Source of the DNA: Burkholderiales bacterium
GTDB taxonomy: Bacteria; Pseudomonadota; Gammaproteobacteria; Burkholderiales; Casimicrobiaceae
NCBI GenBank assembly: GCA_031257235.1
Contig: JAIRPA010000093.1
Coordinates: 1-6,242, forward strand
Length of the DNA: 6,242 nucleotides
Direction of reading: 5' to 3'
Below the pieces are notes generated by a model, which was not told where the DNA came from, made no database searches, and was given only the letters and a program-made list of their open reading frames with translations. Each line of letters begins with the position of its first letter. Within the stretch, counting starts at the first letter, position 1. The translations under genes were made by a program, and so were the position numbers. Below are positions 1 to 5,658 of the stretch, piece by piece.

Positions 1-48
1 CTGATACCATTCAATCTTGTTTCGGTTAATCTAAATATCAAAAAAATT

Positions 49-1038
49 ATGAATGATTTCATCCATACGGCAAGCCCGGATGCGCTTGCCCCGCAACAAT
101 CTTTCGCCATCTACGAAACGCAGGATAAATCCGTTTGGGTCGAGGTCAAAACCGATGGCGACACGGTTTGGCTGAATCGGCAACAGATGGCAACCTTATT
201 CGGACGGGACGTTAAAACGATCGGCAAGCACGTTAAAAACGCCTTGGATGAGGAATTGCGCGGATTAGTGGTTGTCGCAAATTTTGCGACAACCGCTCCT
301 CACGGCGCGATTCCGGGTAAAACGCAAACGCGGCTAACCGAACACTACAATCTGGACATGATTCTTTCGGTCGGTTTTCGCGTCAAATCTTCCGAAGGCA
401 TTCACTTTCGGCGCTGGGCAAACGCGGTCTTAAAAAAGCACCTGATCAGCGGCTTTACCTTGAACCGACAAAGATTGGCGCAGTTGAACAAAGTGGTGGA
501 ACTCATCGGGAGAAGTGAAATTGCCGAAGTGTCCGGCATTTCGGCAGTGTTGGAACGGTTTACTGCCGGGCTGACGCTCTTGGACGACTACGATCATCAA
601 TCTTTGTCAAAGCCCAAAGGGTTTGGCGCATCTTACGAGCTTGGCTATGAAGAAGCCCGCGCATTTGTGGATTCCATGAATTTTTCGGAGGCAAGCCCTC
701 TTTTTGGACGTGAAAAAGACGAATCTTTTAAAAGCGCGTTAGGCGCGATTTATCAAACCTTCGGCGGGGAGGAACTGTATCCAACCGTCTACGAAAAATC
801 CGCCAACCTTTTATACTTTTTGATAAAAAATCATGCGTTTGTGGACGGCAACAAACGAATTGCCGCTGCCTTGTTCGTGTATTTTTTGGGTAAAAACAAC
901 GCGCTTCTGGATAAAAACGGCAAGCCGATTATTTCAAATAACGCGCTGGCGGCCATCACTCTGATGATCGCGCTTTCAAAACCGGAGGAAAAAGAAACGA
1001 TGTGCCTTTTGGTGATGAACATGCTGAATTTTGAATAG
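49..1038 (+). CDS. RhuM-Fic/Doc fusion protein (putative toxin-type nucleotidyl/phosphoryl transferase)
   Basis: The 329-residue protein has two recognisable parts. Residues about 20-145 resemble the RhuM family (WLNRQQMATLF near 41-51, then FATT, EHYNLDMILSVGFRV and FRRWANAVLKKHLI), which looks like a helix-turn-helix or DNA-associated module. Residues about 190-329 form a Fic/Doc domain with the core HAFVDGNKR at 262-270 (His262, Asp266, Asn268, Lys269, Arg270). The NKR ending is nearer to Doc-type (HxFx[ND][AG]NKR) than to the AMP-transferring Fic motif HxFxxGNGR. Doc phosphorylates EF-Tu; the target here is unknown. No obvious (S/T)xxxE(G/N) inhibitory helix was seen and no antitoxin gene lies downstream. 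RhuM-type genes are often found in type I restriction loci, but the upstream side is outside the window. The start is uncertain: there is no Shine-Dalgarno before ATG 49 and the frame is open to base 1, but family similarity begins only near residue 18, so ATG 49 suffices. It converges on the DUF945 gene. Confidence 0.9.
   Translation: MNDFIHTASPDALAPQQSFAIYETQDKSVWVEVKTDGDTVWLNRQQMATLFGRDVKTIGKHVKNALDEELRGLVVVANFATTAPHGAIPGKTQTRLTEHYNLDMILSVGFRVKSSEGIHFRRWANAVLKKHLISGFTLNRQRLAQLNKVVELIGRSEIAEVSGISAVLERFTAGLTLLDDYDHQSLSKPKGFGASYELGYEEARAFVDSMNFSEASPLFGREKDESFKSALGAIYQTFGGEELYPTVYEKSANLLYFLIKNHAFVDGNKRIAAALFVYFLGKNNALLDKNGKPIISNNALAAITLMIALSKPEEKETMCLLVMNMLNFE
270..294. repeat. perfect 12-bp palindrome inside the RhuM-Fic gene
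   Basis: The arms GGTTGTCGCAAA and TTTGCGACAACC are perfect reverse complements separated by one T. The palindrome covers codons V74 to T82 (VVVANFATT), a segment that, from memory, is well conserved in RhuM-like proteins. It could be an operator, a hairpin in the mRNA, or a coincidence of the conserved peptide with codon choice. Confidence 0.6.
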
Positions 1039-1049
1039 CCGTCCGTGAG

Positions 1050-1081
1050 TCGGCAAAAAGTAGGGGTTTACTTTTTGCCGA
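1050..1081. repeat. hairpin repeat copy R1, between convergent 3' ends
   Basis: The left arm TCGGCAAAAAGTA (1050-1062) and the right arm TACTTTTTGCCGA (1069-1081) pair perfectly over 13 bp around the 6-nt loop GGGGTT. It sits between the fic stop (1036-1038) and the DUF945 stop (1098-1100), so it could act as a transcription barrier for both genes. The T-run is inside the stem rather than after it, so it is not a canonical rho-independent terminator. The 16 bases 1069-1084 recur exactly at 2912-2927. Confidence 0.75.
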
Positions 1082-1097
1082 ACCTCTGATTCCTGAT

Positions 1098-2441
1098 CTA
1101 TTTCAACTCTTTTCCGTTGAGGCGCAGGGTGCCGTTTTTATACTCAAACGCCGTTAAGAGTTTGTCTTCCTCTTGCTTAAAATAGCCGTTCATCACTAAG
1201 GGCATCACGGGGGGGAAGAGTTGGGCGACCTTCGGCGGCATGAGAAGATTGCCGGTGACGCCTAACTCAAACGAGGCTCCGGCTTCGTCGGCAAGGGTAG
1301 CAGAAGCATCCGCTTCGACTTTCCCGTCCGGCAGTTCGACGGAAAACCGGTTCAGTGAGACGGTCGGGTGATCGGGAAGAAACTTTTCCATGGTTTTGAT
1401 CACCGTATCTTTCACATCGCTTTCCGCGAGCCTGTCCGATGAAGACATAAATTCATTGTAAAGCCCCACAACCTCTTCGACGACCGCAATATTCAAGGGC
1501 TTAATCGACCACGCGACGGAAAGATTGCTGATCGGAAGCATCCGGTTCGCAAGGGCGCTTCCCGTGGGTTGATCAGAGGGGCTCGTGTTTTTTTCCGACA
1601 CGATGTTCTTGACGTTGAGGGTGCCGAGGATCGATAAAAATTGATTCTCAACCGGCGTTTCTAGGGCGTAACTCAATTGATCTAACCGCAACGCAAACTC
1701 TTCATCAACGATGAAGGTTTTATCAATCGTCACCGTACCGCTGGAGAGATAAGCGCTAGGCGCGGTTTTAAATATTTTTTTGGCGTCGCCGGCGACGGCA
1801 ACGTCGGAAAAGCGAAGGGTAAACGTGCCTTCTTTGGGTTCGCTTGCCTGAAACTCTAAGGTGGGGACAGAAAAACGATAAGTCACTTGATTGGCGTTAG
1901 GAGTGGCTTCCGAAGTCCCGCGAAACCCTTCCCACGAAACCGAAAAGACATCATCGCTATAACGTGCCGCGGCGCTTTCATATTGAGAGCGGCTACTGCC
2001 GTCAAACCCGACTTTTGTGGATTGCGTGATAGAGGGCGGTTTGTCGCCAAACACCTGCAAGAGTTTTTCGTTTTCCTGATCCGCAAACTTTGCCTCGCTT
2101 TGGATGAAAGCCGCGCCGAATCCGTGCGCGCCCAAAAAGGGACCATGGTGAACCTTGCTTTTGAGCACGACTTCAAATTGATCAATCACGTCTTTGGGCA
2201 GGGCATCGCCAAAGTAGCCGGGAGCAAGACGAAGCGTTGCCGTATCCGTAGACGCCCAAAAACCGCGTTGATAATCGTGGGAGACGATCTCGATATAAGG
2301 CACATCCGTTTTGGCTTGCGCGTAGTATCCGTCAAAAAGAGTCTGCGCCCGATTGCCGGACTTCCACGTCGCCCCAAGAAAGAGCGCGACAAAAATAAGA
2401 AAAACACCGATACCTACAATTGCTTTTTTATATGTAACCAT
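1098..2441 (-). CDS. DUF945 (YdgA-like) envelope protein
   Basis: The product is a 447-residue protein from ATG 2441, of unknown molecular function. A single hydrophobic segment at about residues 8-25 (IVGIGVFLIFVALFLGATW) should anchor it in the inner membrane, with the rest in the periplasm. Family marks are YQRGFWAS near 57-64, the HGPF motif at 99-102, and a C-terminal end (YKNGTLRLNGKEL) matching the E. coli YdgA ending (YANGQITLNGQKM) as I recall it. YdgA is about 500 residues, so the length fits. A TTG at 2456 would add five residues (MEFKI). ATG 2441 is preferred because TTGGAA gives a weak ribosome site about 10 bases upstream and the transmembrane segment follows directly. It is a single gene, convergent with the fic gene and divergent from the predicted small RNA. 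Only a weak TAAAAT -10-like box, without a clear -35, was seen upstream. Confidence 0.9.
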   Translation of the reverse strand: MVTYKKAIVGIGVFLIFVALFLGATWKSGNRAQTLFDGYYAQAKTDVPYIEIVSHDYQRGFWASTDTATLRLAPGYFGDALPKDVIDQFEVVLKSKVHHGPFLGAHGFGAAFIQSEAKFADQENEKLLQVFGDKPPSITQSTKVGFDGSSRSQYESAAARYSDDVFSVSWEGFRGTSEATPNANQVTYRFSVPTLEFQASEPKEGTFTLRFSDVAVAGDAKKIFKTAPSAYLSSGTVTIDKTFIVDEEFALRLDQLSYALETPVENQFLSILGTLNVKNIVSEKNTSPSDQPTGSALANRMLPISNLSVAWSIKPLNIAVVEEVVGLYNEFMSSSDRLAESDVKDTVIKTMEKFLPDHPTVSLNRFSVELPDGKVEADASATLADEAGASFELGVTGNLLMPPKVAQLFPPVMPLVMNGYFKQEEDKLLTAFEYKNGTLRLNGKELK

Positions 2442-2740
2442 TATTTTGAATTCCAAAGTTTAAACTCTTGATGAATTTTAGACCTTTGCAAAACCCCTCG
2501 CTAAAAAGTCTCATTCACCGACCCGACGTGGCATCATACGCGCATTGACGTTGATTAGCCCAATTTCGTCACACCTGACATATTCTTGCAAAAAAATGAC
2601 GATTCATTAGTGCGTGATTCTATCTGAAGCCATACCCCAATGCAATAAAAAAAACCGTTTATACCGTAAAACGACCGTTTGTAGCCGCTTTCTTAGCTTT
2701 TTTGACCTCAATACCCCTTGATGATCTTCTAAAAAGCAGG
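2442..2740. other. gene-free stretch upstream of the sigma-54 promoter
   Basis: No supportable protein-coding gene is present here. The left part must hold the DUF945 promoter, which is weakly defined. Bases 2480-2497 (AGACCTTTGCAAAACCCC) resemble, from memory, the terminal inverted repeat of some IS5-type elements, but there is no second end or transposase in the window. Bases 2656-2680 hold a symmetrical half-site cluster listed separately. An AT-rich stretch lies between that cluster and the promoter. The segment TCAATACCCCTTGA (2708-2721) is a weak, imperfect match to an IHF site at best. Confidence 0.6.
2656..2680. promoter_or_regulatory. candidate enhancer-binding-protein site (CGTTT/AAACG half-sites)
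   Basis: Three alternating half-sites occur: CGTTT (2656-2660), AAACG (2669-2673) and CGTTT (2676-2680). They make two inverted repeats with 8- and 2-base spacers that share the middle half-site. They lie at about -112 to -88 from the predicted sigma-54 start, within the range where activators of sigma-54 promoters usually bind. Half-sites of 5 bases in AT-rich DNA can arise by chance, so the assignment is tentative. Confidence 0.35.
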
Positions 2741-2758
2741 CTGGCACAGTACTTGCAT
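2741..2758 (+). promoter_or_regulatory. sigma-54 (RpoN) -24/-12 promoter
   Basis: CTGGCACAGTACTTGCAT matches the RpoN consensus YTGGCACGrNNNTTGCW closely. The invariant GG is at 2743-2744 and the invariant GC at 2755-2756, with the required 10 bases between them. The expected start is about 12 bases after the GC, near 2768. Such promoters need an ATP-dependent enhancer-binding protein. The only thing in the right orientation downstream is the short transcript ending at 2857, because the next gene is on the opposite strand. Confidence 0.85.
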
Positions 2759-2791
2759 TGTTTCAAGTGCCGCAGTTAATAAGCGGTATTC

Positions 2792-2818
2792 ATGAAAAAT
2801 CCTTTAAAAGAGAAATGA
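2792..2818 (+). CDS. possible 8-codon micro-ORF (MKNPLKEK) within the small RNA
   Basis: ATG 2792 to TGA 2816-2818 reads MKNPLKEK. It lies wholly between the 5' hairpin and the terminator. The AAGCGG preceding it, partly locked in the 5' hairpin, is a poor ribosome site. An ORF this short is expected by chance, so coding is unproven. Confidence 0.15.
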   Translation: MKNPLKEK

Positions 2819-2823
2819 GGGCT

Positions 2824-2857
2824 GCGCCCCGACCTTACCGTCGGGGCGCTTTTTTTT
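2824..2857 (+). terminator. rho-independent terminator of the small RNA
   Basis: GCGCCCCGAC (2824-2833) and GTCGGGGCGC (2840-2849) form a perfect 10-bp GC-rich stem with the 6-nt loop CTTACC, followed at once by eight T residues (2850-2857). The orientation is +. Confidence 0.93.
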
Positions 2858-2864
2858 GTGGGGA

Positions 2865-2884
2865 GCCCAAAAGTAAAAACCTAC
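2865..2884 (-). repeat. hairpin repeat copy R2 (half element)
   Basis: GCCCAAAAGTAAAAACCTAC matches the copies at 5647-5666 and 5674-5693 at 19 of 20 positions. It has the left arm, the loop and the first three bases (TAC) of the right arm, then diverges, so it cannot form the full stem. It lies 7 bases after the T-run of the small-RNA terminator. Confidence 0.6.
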
Positions 2885-2894
2885 TACACTCGCG

Positions 2895-2927
2895 GGTTCG
2901 GCAAAAAGTATTACTTTTTGCCGAACC
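2895..2927. repeat. hairpin repeat copy R3, 16-bp perfect palindrome
   Basis: The arms GGTTCGGCAAAAAGTA (2895-2910) and TACTTTTTGCCGAACC (2912-2927) are exact reverse complements around a single T. The right arm is identical to 1069-1084. It ends 5 bases before the methyltransferase stop, between the convergent small RNA and methyltransferase gene, so it may shield each from read-through of the other. Confidence 0.8.
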
Positions 2928-2932
2928 GAAAC

Positions 2933-3637
2933 CTACTTCAACCCGCAAAACACGGCAAAGCACATGTGTTTGTGGAGTAAATCGACATGATGAAAGCCCA
3001 ACATTCGCATCAAGCTCATTTGGTAAAAAAGCGAACGCGGAGAATCTTCTTTGGCAATGTTGCTCAAGACTTGTCGCATGTATTCTTCATTGCCGATGGC
3101 TTTGAGGTATTCGGCGTAACGCGCCCACGTGTAATAAGTAATGGCTTCATGTTCCTGTGCGATTAAATCAACCACCATAAAGCAGCCGTTGGGTTTGAGC
3201 ACGCGATAAACTTTGGCGAACATATGCTCCCAATCGGAATCTTCGCGCAGATGATGCAATACCGAACCGGCAAGCACAATATCAAAACTTTTGCTGGGAA
3301 GCTCCACCTCGCGGATATCGCCTTGAAGGGTGGTCAGTTGGTCGGTTAATGGGGAAACGCGCTCTTTTGCCGCGTCTAACATGGGTTGACTCAAATCCAC
3401 CATCGTGCAGGCGAGGTGCGGCATTTTGGAGAGCATCATCATGGTGTAGTTTCCCGCGCCGCAACCCAGGTCTAACAGAGTTTGCGCGTGAGGCACCAAA
3501 CGACGCGAGGCTTCGGTGGCGATTTCCAATGATAATCGCGCATCCACAAACGTGACCTGACCGGTCTCAAGATTGCTGTAGAGTTCAACCGACTGATCGA
3601 ACCGCGCGCGTATTTCTTCAACTGTTGATTTTTTCAT
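2933..3637 (-). CDS. class I SAM-dependent methyltransferase (UbiE/Methyltransf_11-like)
   Basis: The 234-residue cytosolic protein has the Rossmann-fold SAM site in the standard order. Motif I is LLDLGCGAGNYT at 54-65. The acidic ribose-binding position is Asp81 in MVDLSQPMLDAA. Asp107 lies in GDIRE, FDIVLAGSVLHHL spans 118-130, and LKPNGCFMVVD spans 147-157. The substrate cannot be told from sequence. The C-terminal end HKHMCFAVFCGLK resembles that of a group of uncharacterised and CmoA-like methyltransferases, but a CmoA assignment is not justified. The start is ATG 3635-3637. The nearest ribosome-site candidate is AGGAAA about 11 bases upstream, which is rather distant. It shares the strand of bamD, but a 259-bp gap with inverted repeats suggests a separate transcript. 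A 7-bp hairpin (3657-3680) lies in its presumed leader. Confidence 0.88.
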   Translation of the reverse strand: MKKSTVEEIRARFDQSVELYSNLETGQVTFVDARLSLEIATEASRRLVPHAQTLLDLGCGAGNYTMMMLSKMPHLACTMVDLSQPMLDAAKERVSPLTDQLTTLQGDIREVELPSKSFDIVLAGSVLHHLREDSDWEHMFAKVYRVLKPNGCFMVVDLIAQEHEAITYYTWARYAEYLKAIGNEEYMRQVLSNIAKEDSPRSLFYQMSLMRMLGFHHVDLLHKHMCFAVFCGLK

Positions 3638-3656
3638 AATAAACGCCGTTTCCTAA

Positions 3657-3680
3657 AAAGTTATCCCCCTTACTAACTTT
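3657..3680 (-). promoter_or_regulatory. inverted repeat in the presumed methyltransferase leader
   Basis: AAAGTTA (3657-3663) and TAACTTT (3674-3680) are 7-bp arms separated by 10 bases that read TAAGGGGG on the minus strand. It lies about 20-45 bases upstream of the methyltransferase start and could be an operator or a leader hairpin. No clear -35/-10 pair was seen around it, so the role is open. Confidence 0.3.
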
Positions 3681-3777
3681 CCCCATAAAGGGACATGGCA
3701 TTAAAAGAGATTCATGGTTGACAAGCGATCGGCAGAACAAAGGTGTGGGGTCGTGTTCGCCTTGAATGGTTCCGACT

Positions 3778-3821
3778 TCAAGCATCGCGCCATGCGGATC
3801 GCGCGATAGCGCGGTGCTTGA
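3778..3821. repeat. long imperfect hairpin downstream of bamD
   Basis: TCAAGCATCGCGC (3778-3790) pairs with GCGCGGTGCTTGA (3809-3821) over 13 positions, with a single T-G mismatch that is a wobble pair in RNA. The 18-base loop contains a further small GCG/CGC pairing. It lies about 75 bases past the bamD stop. No T-run follows on either strand, so it is not a standard terminator. The rest of the 259-bp gap shows nothing I can name. Confidence 0.5.
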
Positions 3822-3896
3822 TCGTTTAAAACAGTATGATTAAAACAATATCACCCCAACGACTTTATTAAAATGTTGAGCCGAGACGTAAAGCGG

Positions 3897-4685
3897 CTAC
3901 CACCACGATTTCCCGTACTCTTTTTTTAACCATTCCGATTCAGGGTACGAGGCTTCCAACACCCGTTTTGCGTCTTCGGATAAATCTTTCATCCCTAAGC
4001 GGTCATAACTTGCCGCCATCAAGGCGAGGGCTTCTTCGTTAGAAGGCGTTCTCGGATGATTGGTGACGGCTTTTTGCGCGCGGTTAATCGCCGCCAAATA
4101 CGCGCCGCGATTAAAGTAATACCGCGCGACATGAACCTGATACATGCCCATTGCGTTGGCTAAGTATAAAAGCCGCGCTTTGCTGTCTTCAACGTAACGG
4201 CTGTTCGGGAAACGCTCGACCAATTCTTTGAAGGCGTCGAACGATTCGCGGATGGATTGAGGATCACGCTCGGATAAATCCAACTCATGGAGATAGCCGA
4301 AGATACCTTGATCTTCGCGGAAATAAACCAAGCCTTTGAGATAATAGGCATAGTCAACGCTGGGATGATTCGGGTGCAAGCGAATAAAACGCTGGCAAGC
4401 GACAATCGCCGCCTCGGTTTCGCCGGAGCGAAAATTGGCGTAAGCCGTTTCTAAGATAGCCTGTTGCGCGTAACGCCCATACGGGTAACGCGCTTCCAAG
4501 GTTTCGTATAAGCTGATGGCGCGCGTATAATTGCCCTCGGACATGGCTTCTCGCGCCGTTTGATAAATCTGTTCTGCCGACCACCCGGCTGTTTCTTCTC
4601 GGACGCTGACGCTACCGCAACCCGCAAGCGCGAAAAGCCCTGCGAATAAGAAAAGCGCGACCCACCGCGATACCGTACACTGCAT
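3897..4685 (-). CDS. bamD: outer membrane protein assembly factor BamD (lipoprotein)
   Basis: BamD is the essential lipoprotein of the BAM complex that, with BamA, inserts beta-barrel proteins into the outer membrane. The 262-residue product (E. coli about 245) begins with a lipoprotein signal: a hydrophobic stretch at 8-20 and lipobox LAGC at 20-23, so Cys23 is the lipidated residue. Gly24 at +2 is compatible with outer-membrane targeting. The rest is a tetratricopeptide-repeat array with typical BamD segments: GNYTRAISLYETLEARYP (51-68), YPYGRYAQQAILETAYANF (67-85), HPSVDYAYYLKGLVYF (107-122), and RFPNSRYVEDSKARL (158-172). The start is well supported: GGAG (4691-4694 on the minus strand) lies 5 bases before the ATG, and an in-frame TGA lies just upstream. 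It is divergent from rluD, as in many gammaproteobacteria, although here the start codons overlap by two bases. Confidence 0.96.
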   Translation of the reverse strand: MQCTVSRWVALFLFAGLFALAGCGSVSVREETAGWSAEQIYQTAREAMSEGNYTRAISLYETLEARYPYGRYAQQAILETAYANFRSGETEAAIVACQRFIRLHPNHPSVDYAYYLKGLVYFREDQGIFGYLHELDLSERDPQSIRESFDAFKELVERFPNSRYVEDSKARLLYLANAMGMYQVHVARYYFNRGAYLAAINRAQKAVTNHPRTPSNEEALALMAASYDRLGMKDLSEDAKRVLEASYPESEWLKKEYGKSWW

Positions 4686-5658
4686 GATGACTCCAACTCA
4701 AGAGATGAACGCACATTATACCCAAACAACTCCTGCGCAAAAGGATGAATTGACCTTCACGATTGCCCAAGATCATTCGGGCGAGCGGCTTGATTTGGCA
4801 CTGGCAGGGCTTTTGCCGGAGCACTCCCGAAATCGTATCAAACAGTGGATTGAGTCGGGGTTTGTGCGCGTCAACCAAAAACCCGTTTTGCCTAAAACCA
4901 AAGTGTTGACCGGAGACGTGATTTGGGTGGCGCCGCCTGTCGAACCTCATGCTTTAAACCTGCCCCAAGACCACGAAATTTTCATCGTGGACGAAACCGA
5001 GGGCTATTTAATCATCGACAAACCTGCCGGGGTCACGGTGCATCCGGGTGCGGGCAATCCCGATCACACGCTTTTAAACGCGCTTTTGTTTCATCGCCCG
5101 ATGCTGGCGAATCTGCCGCGCGCGGGCATTGTTCATCGTTTGGACAAAGATACCGGCGGGCTGATGGTCGTCGCCAAAACCGAAACAATGCACACGGCAC
5201 TTGTGCGGGCGTTGGCCAATCGCACGGTAAAGCGCGAGTACACGGCACTCGTTTGGGGAGATTTTCCCCGAGACGCGGTGATTGAAGCGCCGATTGGTCG
5301 TCACCCGAAAGATCGCGTCAAAATGGCGGTGGTTTCTCGCGGAAAGCCCGCGCGCACGCATGTGTTTGTCCAACAAAGATGGGGGAGGGTGACGTTGATC
5401 ACGTGCCGGCTGGAGACGGGGCGCACACATCAAATCCGCGTTCATTGCGCGGCAATGGGTCACCCGTTGGTGGGGGACCCGGTCTACGGGAAAACCACGG
5501 TAGTAAAAGATGCGCCCGACGCATTAAAGACATTCAAACGCCAAGCCTTGCACGCCACCCGGCTCGCGTTTTCCGATCCTGTCTCCGGCGAAAACCGCGA
5601 ATGGGTGTCCCCGTTGCCGGAGGATTTTGCGGCGCTGTTAGCGTTCGCCCAAAAGTAA
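4684..5658 (+). CDS. rluD: 23S rRNA pseudouridine synthase RluD
   Basis: RluD isomerises uridines 1911, 1915 and 1917 (E. coli numbering) in helix 69 of 23S rRNA, and is important for ribosome assembly and function. The 324-residue product (E. coli 326) has an S4 RNA-binding domain at about 33-80 (GERLDLALAGL, SRNRIKQWI). The RluA-type catalytic domain follows: IIDKPAGVTVHPGAGNPD (110-127) and GIVHRLDKDTGGLMVVAKT (148-166), with catalytic Asp154. Further marks are RTHQIRVH (247-254), HPLVGDPVYG (260-269) and RQALHA (286-291). The start is uncertain. ATG 4684 and ATG 4687 have no ribosome site and overlap the bamD start. ATG 4705 also lacks one. TTG 4750 has AAGGA 4 bases upstream and lies at the start of family similarity, but leaves no N-terminal extension. 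The longest form is given. The C-terminus ends in the hairpin repeat, which supplies the stop codon, and is shorter than the E. coli tail. Confidence 0.95.
   Translation: MMTPTQEMNAHYTQTTPAQKDELTFTIAQDHSGERLDLALAGLLPEHSRNRIKQWIESGFVRVNQKPVLPKTKVLTGDVIWVAPPVEPHALNLPQDHEIFIVDETEGYLIIDKPAGVTVHPGAGNPDHTLLNALLFHRPMLANLPRAGIVHRLDKDTGGLMVVAKTETMHTALVRALANRTVKREYTALVWGDFPRDAVIEAPIGRHPKDRVKMAVVSRGKPARTHVFVQQRWGRVTLITCRLETGRTHQIRVHCAAMGHPLVGDPVYGKTTVVKDAPDALKTFKRQALHATRLAFSDPVSGENREWVSPLPEDFAALLAFAQK
4715..4720 (-). promoter_or_regulatory. -10 box of the bamD promoter
   Basis: On the minus strand the bases read TATAAT, a perfect sigma-70 -10 element, preceded by GGG. The start would fall near 4708, giving a leader of about 22 bases that contains the GGAG ribosome site of bamD. 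No good -35 is visible at 16-18 bases spacing. The box lies within the called rluD frame (codons 11-13). Confidence 0.6.

Larger units (their letters stand above)
2768..2857 (+). ncRNA. predicted sigma-54-dependent small RNA (about 90 nt)
   Basis: The unit is bounded by the -24/-12 promoter and a strong intrinsic terminator, with no gene of any usual size between. The predicted first base is also the foot of a 5' hairpin: TGCCGC (2768-2773) pairs with GCGGTA (2783-2788) with one G-U pair and a 9-nt loop. An A-rich, probably unpaired middle (2789-2823) contains ATCCTTT, an anti-Shine-Dalgarno-like patch of the kind base-pairing small RNAs use. The 3' hairpin plus eight T residues would suit an Hfq-type RNA. 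Known sigma-54-dependent small RNAs include Qrr (Vibrio), CrcZ (Pseudomonas) and GlmY (enterics); I see no sequence similarity to these. Alternatives are the leader of a lost gene or a micro-peptide mRNA. The exact 5' end is inferred from promoter spacing. Confidence 0.65.

Noticed and set aside
1887..2471. 194-codon open frame on + opposite the DUF945 gene
   Set aside because: It is antisense to a well-supported DUF945 gene, the translation is basic and low in recognisable motifs, and it has no credible start signal. It is a shadow frame.
2758..3105. 115-codon open frame on + beginning in the sigma-54 promoter
   Set aside because: It would start upstream of the predicted transcript start, runs through a perfect terminator and the hairpin repeats, and then overlaps the methyltransferase antisense. 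No family is recognised.
3660..3670. GTTATCCCCCT, reminiscent of a DnaA box
   Set aside because: It departs from TTATCCACA and is single; there are no clustered boxes, AT-rich unwinding region or replication genes.
3718..3723. TTGACA, a perfect -35-like hexamer on +
   Set aside because: There is no -10-like hexamer at 16-18 bases (AGGTGT at 17), and no + strand gene follows before bamD.
4739..4752. Seven-base complementarity between the small RNA (ATCCTTT) and AAAGGAT near the rluD TTG
   Set aside because: Seven bases with a purine-rich ribosome-site-like sequence is expected by chance. There is no extended pairing and no reason to link the two.
4451..4950. Overlapping minus-strand frames around the bamD 5' end and opposite rluD
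   Set aside because: They are in other frames of bamD or antisense to the conserved S4 domain of rluD, with no family motifs. They are shadows.
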